Shown piece after piece: positions 44,118 to 53,087 of a stretch of DNA of 64,000 nt. Location of the stretch: contig JAAUZU010000012.1 of NCBI GenBank assembly GCA_014804445.1, forward strand, positions 190,191-254,190, written 5' to 3'. Position 1 is the first letter of the stretch, and each line of letters opens with the position of its first letter. This stretch comes from Lachnospiraceae bacterium. GTDB lineage: Bacteria > Bacillota > Clostridia > Lachnospirales > Lachnospiraceae. Both the position numbers and the translations under genes were made by a program. The notes beneath the pieces were generated by a model. The model was not told the DNA's origin, made no database searches, and worked only from the letters and a program-made list of their open reading frames with translations.

Positions 44118-45902
44118 TTACCTATAATACTGCGCCTGTGCCGCAAACATTTCTGCGTAGATGCCGCCCAGTTTTAACAACTCGTCATGGGTGCCGTACT
44201 CTGCTACCCGCCCATCCGAAAATACGGCTATCCGATCGCAGAATTTACAGCTTGAAAGGCGGTGTGAAATATAAACTGCCGTCTTTCCTCCTACCAGTTC
44301 TTCAAACTGACGATAAATATCATACTCCGCCACAGGATCCAAAGCGGCGGTCGGCTCGTCCAGTATTACCACCGGAGCCTTTTTGTACAGGGCGCGGGCA
44401 ATGGCAAGCTTCTGCTGCTCGCCGCCCGACGGTTCAATGCCGTCCTCTTCGTAGAATTTAAACAGCATGGTGTCCAGTCCCTTCTCCAGGGAAGATACCT
44501 TTTCCTCCAGTCCTACCTGCCCTACGAGCGGCAGAACCGCTTCTTTTTCCACATCATCTCCCAGAACAATGTTCTCCTTCATGGAAAAAGCAAACAGTTT
44601 GAAATCCTGAAATACCGGCGAAAAAAGCTGCATGTATTCTTTGTAGTCATACTCGCTAATATTGACGCCGTCAAGCAGGATTTCTCCCGCCGTCGGGTCA
44701 TACAGCCGGCACAAAAGCTTTACAAACGTGGTCTTTCCCGCGCCGTTTAACCCCACAACGGATAAGTGCTCTCCTGCGCTTAAGGTCAGGTTGACATTTT
44801 TTAAGACCTGCACCTCCGTGTTCGGATAGGTAAAGTCCACATTTTTAAATTCTATGGTATGGGGCTTATCTTCCACATGTCTCTCCCCTTTTTCAATCGC
44901 CACGGGATAACGCATCAGGACAATATATTCATATGCATAGTTTGTCTTCTTTATGATATCCTGCACCCGCCAAATCAGGTTACCCACAGAATTGTTCAGG
45001 GTATTTCCCGCCTCACACATCTGCGAAAAGATACCGATGGTAATTTTGCCCAGAATCACCCGCACGCCCAGATAAAAATAGATGGTCAAAGTCCTTATGA
45101 TGTTCACCGCCGTAACGGAAAGCGTCAACGGAAGCTGCCTGTTTGCCTTATTTTCCCATCTTTTCAACGTCCCATCTGTATAATACTCCCATTTTCCTAC
45201 CAGCATATTCTGTGCGCCGTAAAGACGGATATCCTTGCCATAGCGGAAATCAACAATTTCCCAGCCAAGATACGAGAAAATGCGGTTAAACTTAGATAAA
45301 CCGGCATACTCCTCTGCTTCTATTTTGTTATTCCTGCTGTTGATCACCGCAGTTATCAGCATCAGCACTGCCAGCAATACGAAGAGCAGAGGCGCATGAA
45401 GCGCAATCAGCACCACCACACCCAGTATCGTAATCAAATCCGTCACTATCCCGAAAAACGACTGGGAGATGCCGTGCACACCGCCGGAGTACCATGACAT
45501 TCCGGTGCGCGCCGCCTCAATCTGATCCAGCGCCTTTTTATCCTCCGTAAGCTGAAAATCCAAATCCATCACTCTGCGGCTCAGTTCCTCTGAAAAATGG
45601 TTCTGAAATTTTTGATCATACTTTTCCATTGTCACACCCAGCACGGAAGCAATCAGATTTAAAAAAGTACCGCCCAGTGCAATCACCGCTGCATAAAGAA
45701 GCAGCAACGTCTTTTCTTCCCCGTTTATCAGTCCGTCAATCAACAGCGGCAGTACCAGAATGGACACAAAGGGTGCCGCCGCATCGATAAGCGTTTTCAA
45801 TGCCCCGACAAAAAAGTAGCCCTTGTATTTTTGAAACACCTGAGGATAGAAAAAAGCAAGCGTCTCTGCCACTTTTTTCATGGCGCTATTTTTCTTTTTC
45901 AT
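44118..45902 (-). CDS. ABC exporter half-transporter (second gene of pair)
   Basis: A 594-residue protein: six-helix exporter membrane domain (about 10-330) and ATPase domain. Walker A G-L-N-G-A-G-K-T-T near residue 390, signature P-S-G-G-E-Q-Q (Pro in place of the usual Leu), Walker B V-V-I-L-D-E-P with the catalytic Glu, and H-loop I-S-H-R-L-S. It pairs with the gene upstream, which it overlaps by 17 bases. The ATG at 45902 uses a GGAGG encoded in the end of the partner gene. Cargo unknown (peptide, lipid or drug). Confidence 0.9.
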   Translation of the reverse strand: MKKKNSAMKKVAETLAFFYPQVFQKYKGYFFVGALKTLIDAAAPFVSILVLPLLIDGLINGEEKTLLLLYAAVIALGGTFLNLIASVLGVTMEKYDQKFQNHFSEELSRRVMDLDFQLTEDKKALDQIEAARTGMSWYSGGVHGISQSFFGIVTDLITILGVVVLIALHAPLLFVLLAVLMLITAVINSRNNKIEAEEYAGLSKFNRIFSYLGWEIVDFRYGKDIRLYGAQNMLVGKWEYYTDGTLKRWENKANRQLPLTLSVTAVNIIRTLTIYFYLGVRVILGKITIGIFSQMCEAGNTLNNSVGNLIWRVQDIIKKTNYAYEYIVLMRYPVAIEKGERHVEDKPHTIEFKNVDFTYPNTEVQVLKNVNLTLSAGEHLSVVGLNGAGKTTFVKLLCRLYDPTAGEILLDGVNISEYDYKEYMQLFSPVFQDFKLFAFSMKENIVLGDDVEKEAVLPLVGQVGLEEKVSSLEKGLDTMLFKFYEEDGIEPSGGEQQKLAIARALYKKAPVVILDEPTAALDPVAEYDIYRQFEELVGGKTAVYISHRLSSCKFCDRIAVFSDGRVAEYGTHDELLKLGGIYAEMFAAQAQYYR

Positions 45903-47778
45903 AAAACTGCACCTCCTCATCCTTATAATACTGCGCCTGGATCTCAAACATTTCGGCATAGGCGCCGTTCTTGGCAAGAAGCGCCTCGTGCGTACCATAT
46001 TCCACCAGCTTACCCGCCACGAACATGGCGATATTGTCACAGAACCGCGTGGAAGAAAGCCTGTGGGAAATATAGACTGCCGATTTTTTTCCAATCATCC
46101 CGTCAAAGCTCTTGTACAGCCTGTACTCCGCCAATGCATCCAACGCTGCGGTCGGCTCGTCCAGCACGATGATGGGCGCATCCTTGTACAATGCCCTTGC
46201 GAGGGCAAGCTTCTGCTTTTCACCGCCGGATAAGTCCACACCGTCGTCATGAAGCACCTTCAACAGCTCCGTGTGCACACCGTCTTTTAACTCTGCTAAT
46301 TTATCCCCAAGCCCGGCCTGCTCCAGATACTGTTCCGCAAGCTCGCAGTCCGTCTCCTCCGGACGCTTCATGGACACATTCTCACTGATGGGAAAAGCAA
46401 AGATTTCCACATTCTGAAACGCCGGTGCAAACAAGGCAAAATATTCCCTCCGCCTAAAGCGGTTGATATTGGTTCCGTTTAAGAGAATTTCGCCCTCCGT
46501 CACATCATAAAGCCGTAGCAGCAGCTTAATCAGCGTGGTCTTACCCGCTCCGTTTAACCCTACTACCGCCAGTCTCTCCCCTGCCTTTAAAGTCAAATTC
46601 AAATCTTTCAGGGCATAATCCTCCGCCCCCTCATACCGGAAGGATACCTGCTTAAATTCAAAGGTATAGCTGTCCGTCTCAGGCAGTGGAACACAATCAT
46701 TTTCATCATCATCTGCAAGTGCCATAAAAGAGCGGAAATCGTCCACCCAAAGGGACTTCTTTTTCAGGTCGCCCGCTGTATTTAATACCTCCGTCAACGC
46801 AGACGCAAAGGTAGCGGCAAGTCCCAAATACAGGGTAAAATTACCGATTGTCATTCCCTTCCCCATAAAGGCGAGAATCAGTACCACGTAGGTGGCAAGC
46901 GTCTGCAGCATACTCGTTCCATGGGCAAATATGCTGTTATAAATCCACAGATTGCGGCTGTGCAGCATCTTCTCCTGCTCTTCCATAAGAACACCGTGCT
47001 GCTTCCCCAAAAGCCAGTCCTGCATGTGGAACAGGCGGATATCTTTTGCGTAAGAGAAATCCTGCGTCATCTGCTCCATATAATGCATTCTCCGCCATGT
47101 AGGCGCCAGCTTGTCCCATACCTCTGCTCTGTCCCGTTTTACCGTATGGCGGAAAAAGAGGTATTGCACAATAGAAACTGCTATAATAATGAGTACCAGC
47201 CGCAGATCCAGTGTCATTACCACAGACAGACTTATCACAAGCAGCATCGCCTGCACCAGCACTTTGTAGAAGGCGCGCATCATACCTTCAACGCCCTCGT
47301 CATTGCCGCCTGTCGCCCTGCACGCCTTCTCATGCATATCCAGAATCTTTGGATTTTCCAGATTCTGATAGTTCATGGAGATTGCCTTTGCCACCCGCTC
47401 CGTAATCATCTTCATACGGACATAAATAAAATAGTAGCCCCGCCTGTTTTCGGAAAAATCATCCAGTCCCCATACCACTATGTAGGCAGCCGCCAGCACC
47501 AGAATCAGCTTTACCAAAGGCATAATATCCTTATCCGCGCTTCCCGCCTGCAGCTCCACCAAATCAATCACATACTTTCTGGCAAAAGAGCCGAGCACCT
47601 GCATAACAGAATTCGCCGCCATGCCGATTACAATAAAAAGAATCAATATTGGCTTGTACTTTTTGATATTTTGAAAGCAATACCTGATATTACTTGGAAT
47701 TCCATACTCCCTGTGAAGCGGATTCTCCGCCTGTTCCTTTTTCTTCTTCATCCTTTTAATACCCTTCAGCCTTCCCAT
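45886..47778 (-). CDS. ABC exporter half-transporter (first gene of pair)
   Basis: A 630-residue protein: lysine-rich N terminus, six membrane helices (about 45-350), then the ATPase domain. Walker A G-L-N-G-A-G-K-T-T near 427, signature L-S-G-G-E-K-Q near 528, Walker B I-I-V-L-D-E-P, H-loop I-S-H-R-L-S. Both ATP sites of the heterodimer keep a Glu after Walker B, so neither is clearly degenerate. AAAGGA precedes the ATG. Own promoter at 47793-47821. Confidence 0.9.
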   Translation of the reverse strand: MGRLKGIKRMKKKKEQAENPLHREYGIPSNIRYCFQNIKKYKPILILFIVIGMAANSVMQVLGSFARKYVIDLVELQAGSADKDIMPLVKLILVLAAAYIVVWGLDDFSENRRGYYFIYVRMKMITERVAKAISMNYQNLENPKILDMHEKACRATGGNDEGVEGMMRAFYKVLVQAMLLVISLSVVMTLDLRLVLIIIAVSIVQYLFFRHTVKRDRAEVWDKLAPTWRRMHYMEQMTQDFSYAKDIRLFHMQDWLLGKQHGVLMEEQEKMLHSRNLWIYNSIFAHGTSMLQTLATYVVLILAFMGKGMTIGNFTLYLGLAATFASALTEVLNTAGDLKKKSLWVDDFRSFMALADDDENDCVPLPETDSYTFEFKQVSFRYEGAEDYALKDLNLTLKAGERLAVVGLNGAGKTTLIKLLLRLYDVTEGEILLNGTNINRFRRREYFALFAPAFQNVEIFAFPISENVSMKRPEETDCELAEQYLEQAGLGDKLAELKDGVHTELLKVLHDDGVDLSGGEKQKLALARALYKDAPIIVLDEPTAALDALAEYRLYKSFDGMIGKKSAVYISHRLSSTRFCDNIAMFVAGKLVEYGTHEALLAKNGAYAEMFEIQAQYYKDEEVQFYEKEK

Positions 47779-47792
47779 ATCTTTCCTTTAAA

Positions 47793-47821
47793 AGTATAAT
47801 TTCTCTGATGTAAATTCACAA
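47793..47821 (-). promoter_or_regulatory. promoter of the ABC exporter pair
   Basis: TTGTGA (47816-47821) and TATACT (47793-47798), spacer 17, about 10 bases before the ribosome site. Confidence 0.65.
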
Positions 47822-47860
47822 CTGCTTTATTTACTATAATTTACTTAAACAAACTTGGAC

Positions 47861-47893
47861 AAAAAATCCCGCCATTGCTTTGACAACAGCGGG
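47861..47893 (-). terminator. terminator of the cmk-ispH-rpsA-cheR operon
   Basis: On the minus strand CCCGC...GCGGG with inner TTG/CAA pairs, followed by ATTTTTTG. It lies about 55 bases past the cheR stop. Confidence 0.75.
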
Positions 47894-47946
47894 TATTCTT
47901 GCATATATTTTGCTTCGGCCGCTTCTACAGGCAAACCTTTGCTCTT

Positions 47947-48726
47947 TTATAAGGGCTTGATGTAGAAGAAAGAATTCTTTCTTTCAAGACCGATTTCCCT
48001 GTGATTGATAATCTGCTCTGTACTTCCGATAAACAAAAGACCGCCGGGCTTCAATGCCTTTTCAAACTTCCGGTATATGTCCTCTTTTGCCTCTTCCGTA
48101 AAGTAAATCAGTACATTGCGGCACACGATCAGATGATAATCAGTGGGATAGGCATCCTTTAACAGATTGTGCTCCTTAAATTCTACCCTGTCCTTGATTT
48201 CCTGAGAAATCTGGTAGGAAGGACCTATCTTGGTAAAATATTTCCGTTTCAAATCATCCGGTACTGCCGCAACGCTCTTCTCGCTGTAGAGACCAACCTT
48301 TGCCTTGGCAATCACCTGTTTATCTAAATCAGTCGCCATGATGTGAATCTGATTCAGCGGCAAATGCCGCGACAGTGCCATTACCAGTGAATACGGTTCA
48401 TCTCCCGTGGAACATGCCGCGCTCCAAATCTTTAAGTTTTTGCCAAAACGGCCTATCAGTTCCGGAATAATTTCCTTGTCCAAAAGCATCCACTGATCCG
48501 CATTGCGATAAAATTCGGAAACGTTAATCGTCAGATAATTGACAAATTCTTCAAACCGCACTTTATCTGTCTTTATTAACTGGACATACTTGTCATATTC
48601 CCGAAGTCCGTTTTTATTAATCAGTGTATCGATTCTACGCTTCATCTGTTTCTCTTTGTATGCGTTCAAATCGATTGACGTCAAATCATATATAGCCTTT
48701 TTAAAATATTCATAGTCATACGTCAT
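47947..48726 (-). CDS. CheR-type protein-glutamate methyltransferase
   Basis: A 259-residue SAM-dependent methyltransferase that methylates chemoreceptor glutamates. It has the N-terminal CheR_N helical region (about 5-60) and the catalytic domain with V-S-E-F-Y-R-N near residue 70, W-S-A-A-C-S-T-G-D-E-P-Y-S near 100 and V-C-R-N-V-L-I-Y-F near 197. No other chemotaxis gene adjoins; it ends the rpsA operon. The ATG at 48726 is chosen; a GTG at 48735 also has a fair site. Confidence 0.9.
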   Translation of the reverse strand: MTYDYEYFKKAIYDLTSIDLNAYKEKQMKRRIDTLINKNGLREYDKYVQLIKTDKVRFEEFVNYLTINVSEFYRNADQWMLLDKEIIPELIGRFGKNLKIWSAACSTGDEPYSLVMALSRHLPLNQIHIMATDLDKQVIAKAKVGLYSEKSVAAVPDDLKRKYFTKIGPSYQISQEIKDRVEFKEHNLLKDAYPTDYHLIVCRNVLIYFTEEAKEDIYRKFEKALKPGGLLFIGSTEQIINHREIGLERKNSFFYIKPL

Positions 48727-48749
48727 GCAGGCCACCTCACGTCCTCAAT

Positions 48750-49913
48750 TTATTCTGCGGATTCCTCGGACTCTTTTTCAGCAGCGATTACGGCATCAAT
48801 GTCTACGGATACAACCTCCGCATCCTCGTCCTCTTCTGTCTCCTCTTCCTTTGCAGGTTCAGGAGCATACAGTGCCTTGATGCTCAAGCTGATTTTCTTA
48901 TCCTCTTCATTGAAATCTACAATCTTGGCGGTTACGGAATCTCCTACCTTCAATACATCGGAAGGTTTCTCAACATGCTCCTTGGAAATCTGGGATACAT
49001 GGAGCAAAGCGTCCACACCGGGCTCTAACTCTATAAATGCGCCGAAATCGGTCATTCTCGCCACTACACCGGTAACCTCATTGCCGATGGCAAACTTCTC
49101 TGCAGCGTCCTTCCACGGATTCTGGTCGTCAAACTTAAGGCTGAGCGCAATCTTGCTGCCGTTGATTTCCTTGATAAGCACGGTAAGCTTATCGCCAACC
49201 TTAAATGCTTTCTTGGGATGCTCTACACGACCCCATGACATCTCTGAAATATGGAGAAGACCATCTGCACCGCCCAAATCAACGAACGCACCGAAATCGG
49301 TTACATTCTTTACAACGCCTTCCACAACGTCACCTTCATGGATACGCTCGAAAAGCTCTCTCTGCATTTCTGCTTTTTTCGCAACGACAAGCTGCTTTCT
49401 GTCACCGATATATCTCCTTCTTCTAGGATTATATTCGCTGATGACAAATTCTATTTCCTGTCCGGCATATTTGCTCAAATCTTTTTCGTAGGTATCGGAA
49501 ACCAGACTTGCCGGAATGAAAATTCTTACTTCTTCCACAACAACGCTTAAACCGCCCTCAAGCACCTGTGCAACGGTTGCTTTCAGAACCTCTTTGTTGT
49601 TAAAGGCCTCTTCGATTCTCTTGTTGCCTCTGTCTGCAGCCAGACGCTTGTAGGTAAGGAGAACCTGTCCCTCTCCGTCATTCACTTTCAGAACCTTTAC
49701 CTCCATGGTGTCGCCCACCTTGACAACGGTGGTCAAATCCACACCGGATTCATTGGTATATTCGTTTCTGGTAAGGATACCGTCTGACTTGTATCCGATG
49801 TTGAGAACTATTTCTTCAGGCTTCACATCAATAACAGTACCTTCAACTACCTCTCCTGTGTGTATTGTCTTTAATGATTCTTCTAACATTTGTTCAAAAG
49901 TTAATTCTGACAT
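48750..49913 (-). CDS. rpsA: ribosomal protein S1-like protein with four S1 domains
   Basis: A 387-residue RNA-binding protein with four S1 repeats (about 17-85, 100-165, 185-255, 270-340), the last two with the clear G-x-V-x3-T-D-F-G-A-F-V/I pattern, and an acidic tail. Gram-positive S1 homologues are shorter than the six-domain E. coli S1. It overlaps the end of ispH by 20 bases; in some clostridia the two are fused. The ATG at 49913 has AGGAGG. Confidence 0.92.
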   Translation of the reverse strand: MSELTFEQMLEESLKTIHTGEVVEGTVIDVKPEEIVLNIGYKSDGILTRNEYTNESGVDLTTVVKVGDTMEVKVLKVNDGEGQVLLTYKRLAADRGNKRIEEAFNNKEVLKATVAQVLEGGLSVVVEEVRIFIPASLVSDTYEKDLSKYAGQEIEFVISEYNPRRRRYIGDRKQLVVAKKAEMQRELFERIHEGDVVEGVVKNVTDFGAFVDLGGADGLLHISEMSWGRVEHPKKAFKVGDKLTVLIKEINGSKIALSLKFDDQNPWKDAAEKFAIGNEVTGVVARMTDFGAFIELEPGVDALLHVSQISKEHVEKPSDVLKVGDSVTAKIVDFNEEDKKISLSIKALYAPEPAKEEETEEDEDAEVVSVDIDAVIAAEKESEESAE

Positions 49914-50739
49914 AATTTTGAACCTCCTCAATAATTTTGTTTGGGGTCGAAGCCCCTGCAGTAATACCCACCAGTGAAACAGCTTTAGGTCGTTCTAAAT
50001 GCAAGTCATCCAGTGTCTGTATAAAATAGGTATGCGGACACTCTTTACTGCAGATCTCATACAACTTTCTCGTATTGGAGCTGTGTCTGCCTCCTATTAC
50101 TATCATGGCATCGACAGAGGCAGCTATTTCCTTTGCTTCCTTCTGTCTCTCCTCAGTTGCGTTGCAGATAGTATTCGCAACAGTAACATTATAGACTTTT
50201 TTTTTGAAAATTTCAACTATATAATGAAATTTATTGTAGTTAAATGTCGTTTGAGACACAATGCATACTTCTTTTCCTTCTTCCGGCACAAAATTTTCAG
50301 CCTCTTCGAACGTATCTATGACAACTGCGGGCGTCATGCTCCAGCCCACAGTGCCTTCCACTTCGGGATGCCCGGGGTTGCCGATCACCACAATCTGCCT
50401 GCCTTTCCTGCTCTCTTCCTCCACTATGCCGTGGATTCTCTTGACAAACGGACAGGTCGCATCCACAATGGAAAGACCCTGCTTTTCTATCTGCGCATAG
50501 ATATCTCTTGCAACACCGTGCGCCCGTATGATGATGGTTCCCTTTTTCACCTTCTGCAGTTCCTCACGGTTCTCAATCACCCTGACGCCCTGCTCCCGCA
50601 GTTCCTCCACCACTTCCTCGTTGTTGACAATGGCGCCGTATGTATAGATATCTCCGTTTCCAATCTGTCCGTAGGCTGTTTCCACCGCTCGCTTTACGCC
50701 AAAGCAGAACCCCATGTTTTTAGCCGCCAGAATTTCCAT
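49894..50739 (-). CDS. ispH: 4-hydroxy-3-methylbut-2-enyl diphosphate reductase
   Basis: A 281-residue iron-sulfur enzyme, last step of the MEP isoprenoid pathway. The three cluster cysteines are in G-F-C-F-G-V (12), D-A-T-C-P-F (96) and N-T-I-C-N-A-T-E-E-R-Q (near 191). It starts one base after the cmk stop region and overlaps rpsA, so cmk-ispH-rpsA are one coupled unit. Confidence 0.96.
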   Translation of the reverse strand: MEILAAKNMGFCFGVKRAVETAYGQIGNGDIYTYGAIVNNEEVVEELREQGVRVIENREELQKVKKGTIIIRAHGVARDIYAQIEKQGLSIVDATCPFVKRIHGIVEEESRKGRQIVVIGNPGHPEVEGTVGWSMTPAVVIDTFEEAENFVPEEGKEVCIVSQTTFNYNKFHYIVEIFKKKVYNVTVANTICNATEERQKEAKEIAASVDAMIVIGGRHSSNTRKLYEICSKECPHTYFIQTLDDLHLERPKAVSLVGITAGASTPNKIIEEVQNYVRINF

Positions 50740-50740
50740 A

Positions 50741-51415
50741 TCAGATACCTCTTTTCTTTTCCCTGCATATTTTCATGATGGCTTCCATCACTTCTTCGAC
50801 AGACATATCGGAAGAATCCACTAAAACAGCATCCTCTGCCTGTCTTAAGGGAGACTCCTCTCTCGTCATATCCCTGTTGTCCCTCTCGATGATGTCCCGT
50901 TCGATTTTATCAAAATCGCAGGCAATGCCTTTTTCCGTAAACTCATCATAACGCCTTTTTGCACGCACGGCGCTGCTTGCCGTCAGATAAATTTTTACAT
51001 CTGCATCCGGCAGTACGCAGGTACCGATGTCCCTGCCATCCATCACCACATCTGCAGTCCTTGCAAGCTCCTTCTGCAGGCTCACCAGCTTTTTCCGCAC
51101 ATTTGGCTGCGGAGAGCTTATGGACGCCATGTTGCTCACTTCCTCCGTCCTTATCAGGGAATTGACGTTTCTATTATTTAAATAAACTGTCTGTTCGCCG
51201 TTCTCATAGCGGATTGTGATATCCGCCTCTTTGCAGCGGCTGCTCATGGCCTCGGTATCTTCCTGTCCGATTCCCTCCTCAAGCATAAACAGCGCCATGG
51301 CACGGTACATGGCTCCCGTGTCCACATATATCATTCCCATTTTTTCGGCAAGCTTCCTTGCAATCGTACTTTTTCCTGCTCCCGCAGGCCCGTCTATCGC
51401 CACACAAAAACTCAT
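50741..51415 (-). CDS. cmk: cytidylate kinase
   Basis: A 224-residue kinase phosphorylating CMP and dCMP. P-loop G-P-A-G-A-G-K-S-T near residue 9, M-D-G-R-D-I-G-T near 125, and R-R-Y-D-E near 155. The ATG at 51415 is well spaced from AGGTGG; a GTG at 51427 lies against the site. First gene of the cmk-ispH-rpsA-cheR unit. The 51416-51813 region upstream holds only palindromic elements. Confidence 0.95.
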   Translation of the reverse strand: MSFCVAIDGPAGAGKSTIARKLAEKMGMIYVDTGAMYRAMALFMLEEGIGQEDTEAMSSRCKEADITIRYENGEQTVYLNNRNVNSLIRTEEVSNMASISSPQPNVRKKLVSLQKELARTADVVMDGRDIGTCVLPDADVKIYLTASSAVRAKRRYDEFTEKGIACDFDKIERDIIERDNRDMTREESPLRQAEDAVLVDSSDMSVEEVMEAIMKICREKKRGI

Positions 51416-51469
51416 GATTTCTTCCACCTTCCTGTTTTTCTATATGAATCAGACAATTGCGAAATATCT

Positions 51470-51570
51470 TCTGCAAGTGACGGAAATGTTCAATATAGAC
51501 AAAAACGGGCTCCGAAGCAGTGGCAAGTCGCCCTTATTTTGTCTATATTGCTCATTTCCTGTATTGCAGA
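51470..51570. repeat. long imperfect hairpin upstream of cmk
   Basis: Left arm 51470-51504 and right arm 51537-51570 pair in three blocks: TCTGCAA/TTGCAGA, GGAAATG/CATTTCC and a perfect 14-bp CAATATAGACAAAA with its complement. The loop also holds GGGC/GCCC. It may lie in the cmk 5' untranslated region. No U-run follows. Confidence 0.65.
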
Positions 51571-51591
51571 GGAAAGTTTCGCTGTTAATAG

Positions 51592-51780
51592 GTCATTGTG
51601 AAACTCACACCTGCCAGTTCCGAATTATGTACATGGTATATCCCATAAGCAGACCCTTGCTTGCCGTCGGTACCAAAGTCATGCGGGCATGACTTGCGAG
51701 GTTTTTTCGAGCTTAGTACCGCTACGGTAAGCTCGGAGCGAAAGCGCGTCTGCGTTGGAATATACCATGTACACAATGAC
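51592..51780. repeat. palindromic intergenic repeat element, copy at 51.6 kb
   Basis: Ends are 9-bp inverted repeats GTCATTGTG (51592-51600) and CACAATGAC (51772-51780), then a perfect 14-bp pair TGTACATGGTATAT (51629) and its complement (51760-51773). Inside are hairpins AAGTCATGC/GCATGACTT near 51677 and GAGCTTA/TAAGCTC near 51710. It shares a 41-base right end (35 matches) and a 21-base inverted core (20 matches) with the element at 63.1 kb. No ORF. Confidence 0.7.
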
Positions 51781-51813
51781 AACGGCATCTCTTCTGCGTT
51801 TCACAATCACCTA

Positions 51814-53058
51814 TTACACTCCCGCACCTTTTCCGGCAAGATACCCTGTTGACCACGCTATCTGCAGATTGAACCCACCCGTCACTGCATCCAAATCCAG
51901 CACTTCTCCCGCAAAGAAGAGTCCCCGCACCTTTTTGGACTCCATGGTGGACGGATTAACATCCTTTACGGAGACGCCTCCCATCGTGATGACCGCCTCG
52001 TCAAAGCCCCTGCAGCCTGTTATGGTAAGCGGCAGGCCCTTTATCAGCGCGGCAAACTGCTTTCTCTCTTCCTTGGTAATTTCATTGACCTGCTTATCCG
52101 GCGCAATACCGGACAAAGCGACCATCACCGGAATCAGCTTTGACGGAAACAGCGCGCTCAAGGCATTTTTAAACGCTTTATTCTTATTTGCTTCAAATTC
52201 CCGCAGCAATCTTTTATCTAACTGCTCCATGGAAAGTGCAGGCTTTAAATCGATGGAAAGCACCGCTCGCTGCCCATACGCCTTCTGCACATACCGGCTG
52301 CTGGCGCTCAGAATCAAGGGACCGCTCACCCCGAAATGGGTAAAGAGCATCTCCCCGAAATCCCGATAAAGCTCTTTCTTGCTGCAGGTAAGCGCCACTT
52401 CTACATTTTTTAAGGAAAGCCCCATCAAATCTTTACAAAAACCTTCCTCCGCCTCCAACGGCACCAGCGAGGGCCGTCTCTCTGTCAAGCTGTGTCCTGT
52501 TTTCTCCGCAAACCGATAACCGTCTCCTGTAGAACCTGTCGCGGCATAGGAAATACCGCCGGTCGCTACAATGACCGCATCCGCCCGCTCTTCCTTCCCG
52601 GAGGCAAGCCGCACACCACGCACCTTCACACCTTCTTCCGTTTCTTCCACCAGCACCTTAAGAATCGTGGTGTTTAAACGCACCGTGACCTGTAGCTCGT
52701 CCAGTCTTTTCTTCAAAGCCTTTATCACATCGGAAGAATGGTCCGAAACCGGAAACACCCGGTTTCCCCGTTCTATTTTCAGCGGACAGCCGGCATCCTC
52801 AAAAAACTGCATCACCCGGCTGTTGTCAAAGCCGTAAAAAGCACTGTACAGAAATTTGGCATTATTTACTACACCGCCAAACAATTCCTCCGTCTCGCAG
52901 GCATTGGTCACATTACAACGCCCTTTTCCCGTGATAAAAAGCTTTTTGCCCAGCTTTTCATTTTTTTCATACAGGACAACCCTTCTGCCCTCCTCTGCCG
53001 CGGAAACCGCCGCCATCATACCCGCGGCTCCACCGCCGATTACCGCTACTACACTCAT
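51814..53058 (-). CDS. HI0933/YhiN-family flavoprotein oxidoreductase
   Basis: A 414-residue FAD protein. FAD-binding start V-I-G-G-G-A-A-G-M near residue 6, then G-K-G-R-C-N-V-T-N near 44, and the C-terminal F-A-G-E-V-L-D near 375 with a final G-F-N-L-Q. The family includes BaiN; the substrate of most members is unknown. It ends a probable three-gene unit TetR-RpiR-flavoprotein (30-base gap to RpiR). Confidence 0.9.
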   Translation of the reverse strand: MSVVAVIGGGAAGMMAAVSAAEEGRRVVLYEKNEKLGKKLFITGKGRCNVTNACETEELFGGVVNNAKFLYSAFYGFDNSRVMQFFEDAGCPLKIERGNRVFPVSDHSSDVIKALKKRLDELQVTVRLNTTILKVLVEETEEGVKVRGVRLASGKEERADAVIVATGGISYAATGSTGDGYRFAEKTGHSLTERRPSLVPLEAEEGFCKDLMGLSLKNVEVALTCSKKELYRDFGEMLFTHFGVSGPLILSASSRYVQKAYGQRAVLSIDLKPALSMEQLDKRLLREFEANKNKAFKNALSALFPSKLIPVMVALSGIAPDKQVNEITKEERKQFAALIKGLPLTITGCRGFDEAVITMGGVSVKDVNPSTMESKKVRGLFFAGEVLDLDAVTGGFNLQIAWSTGYLAGKGAGV

Positions 53059-53087
53059 AAATTACAATTCCAATCCTTTGGTAAAAT

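Noticed and set aside
44118..46094. Longer, 658-residue version of the second ABC exporter gene
   Set aside because: The extra 64 residues are out-of-frame sequence of the partner gene; a ribosome site supports the ATG at 45902.
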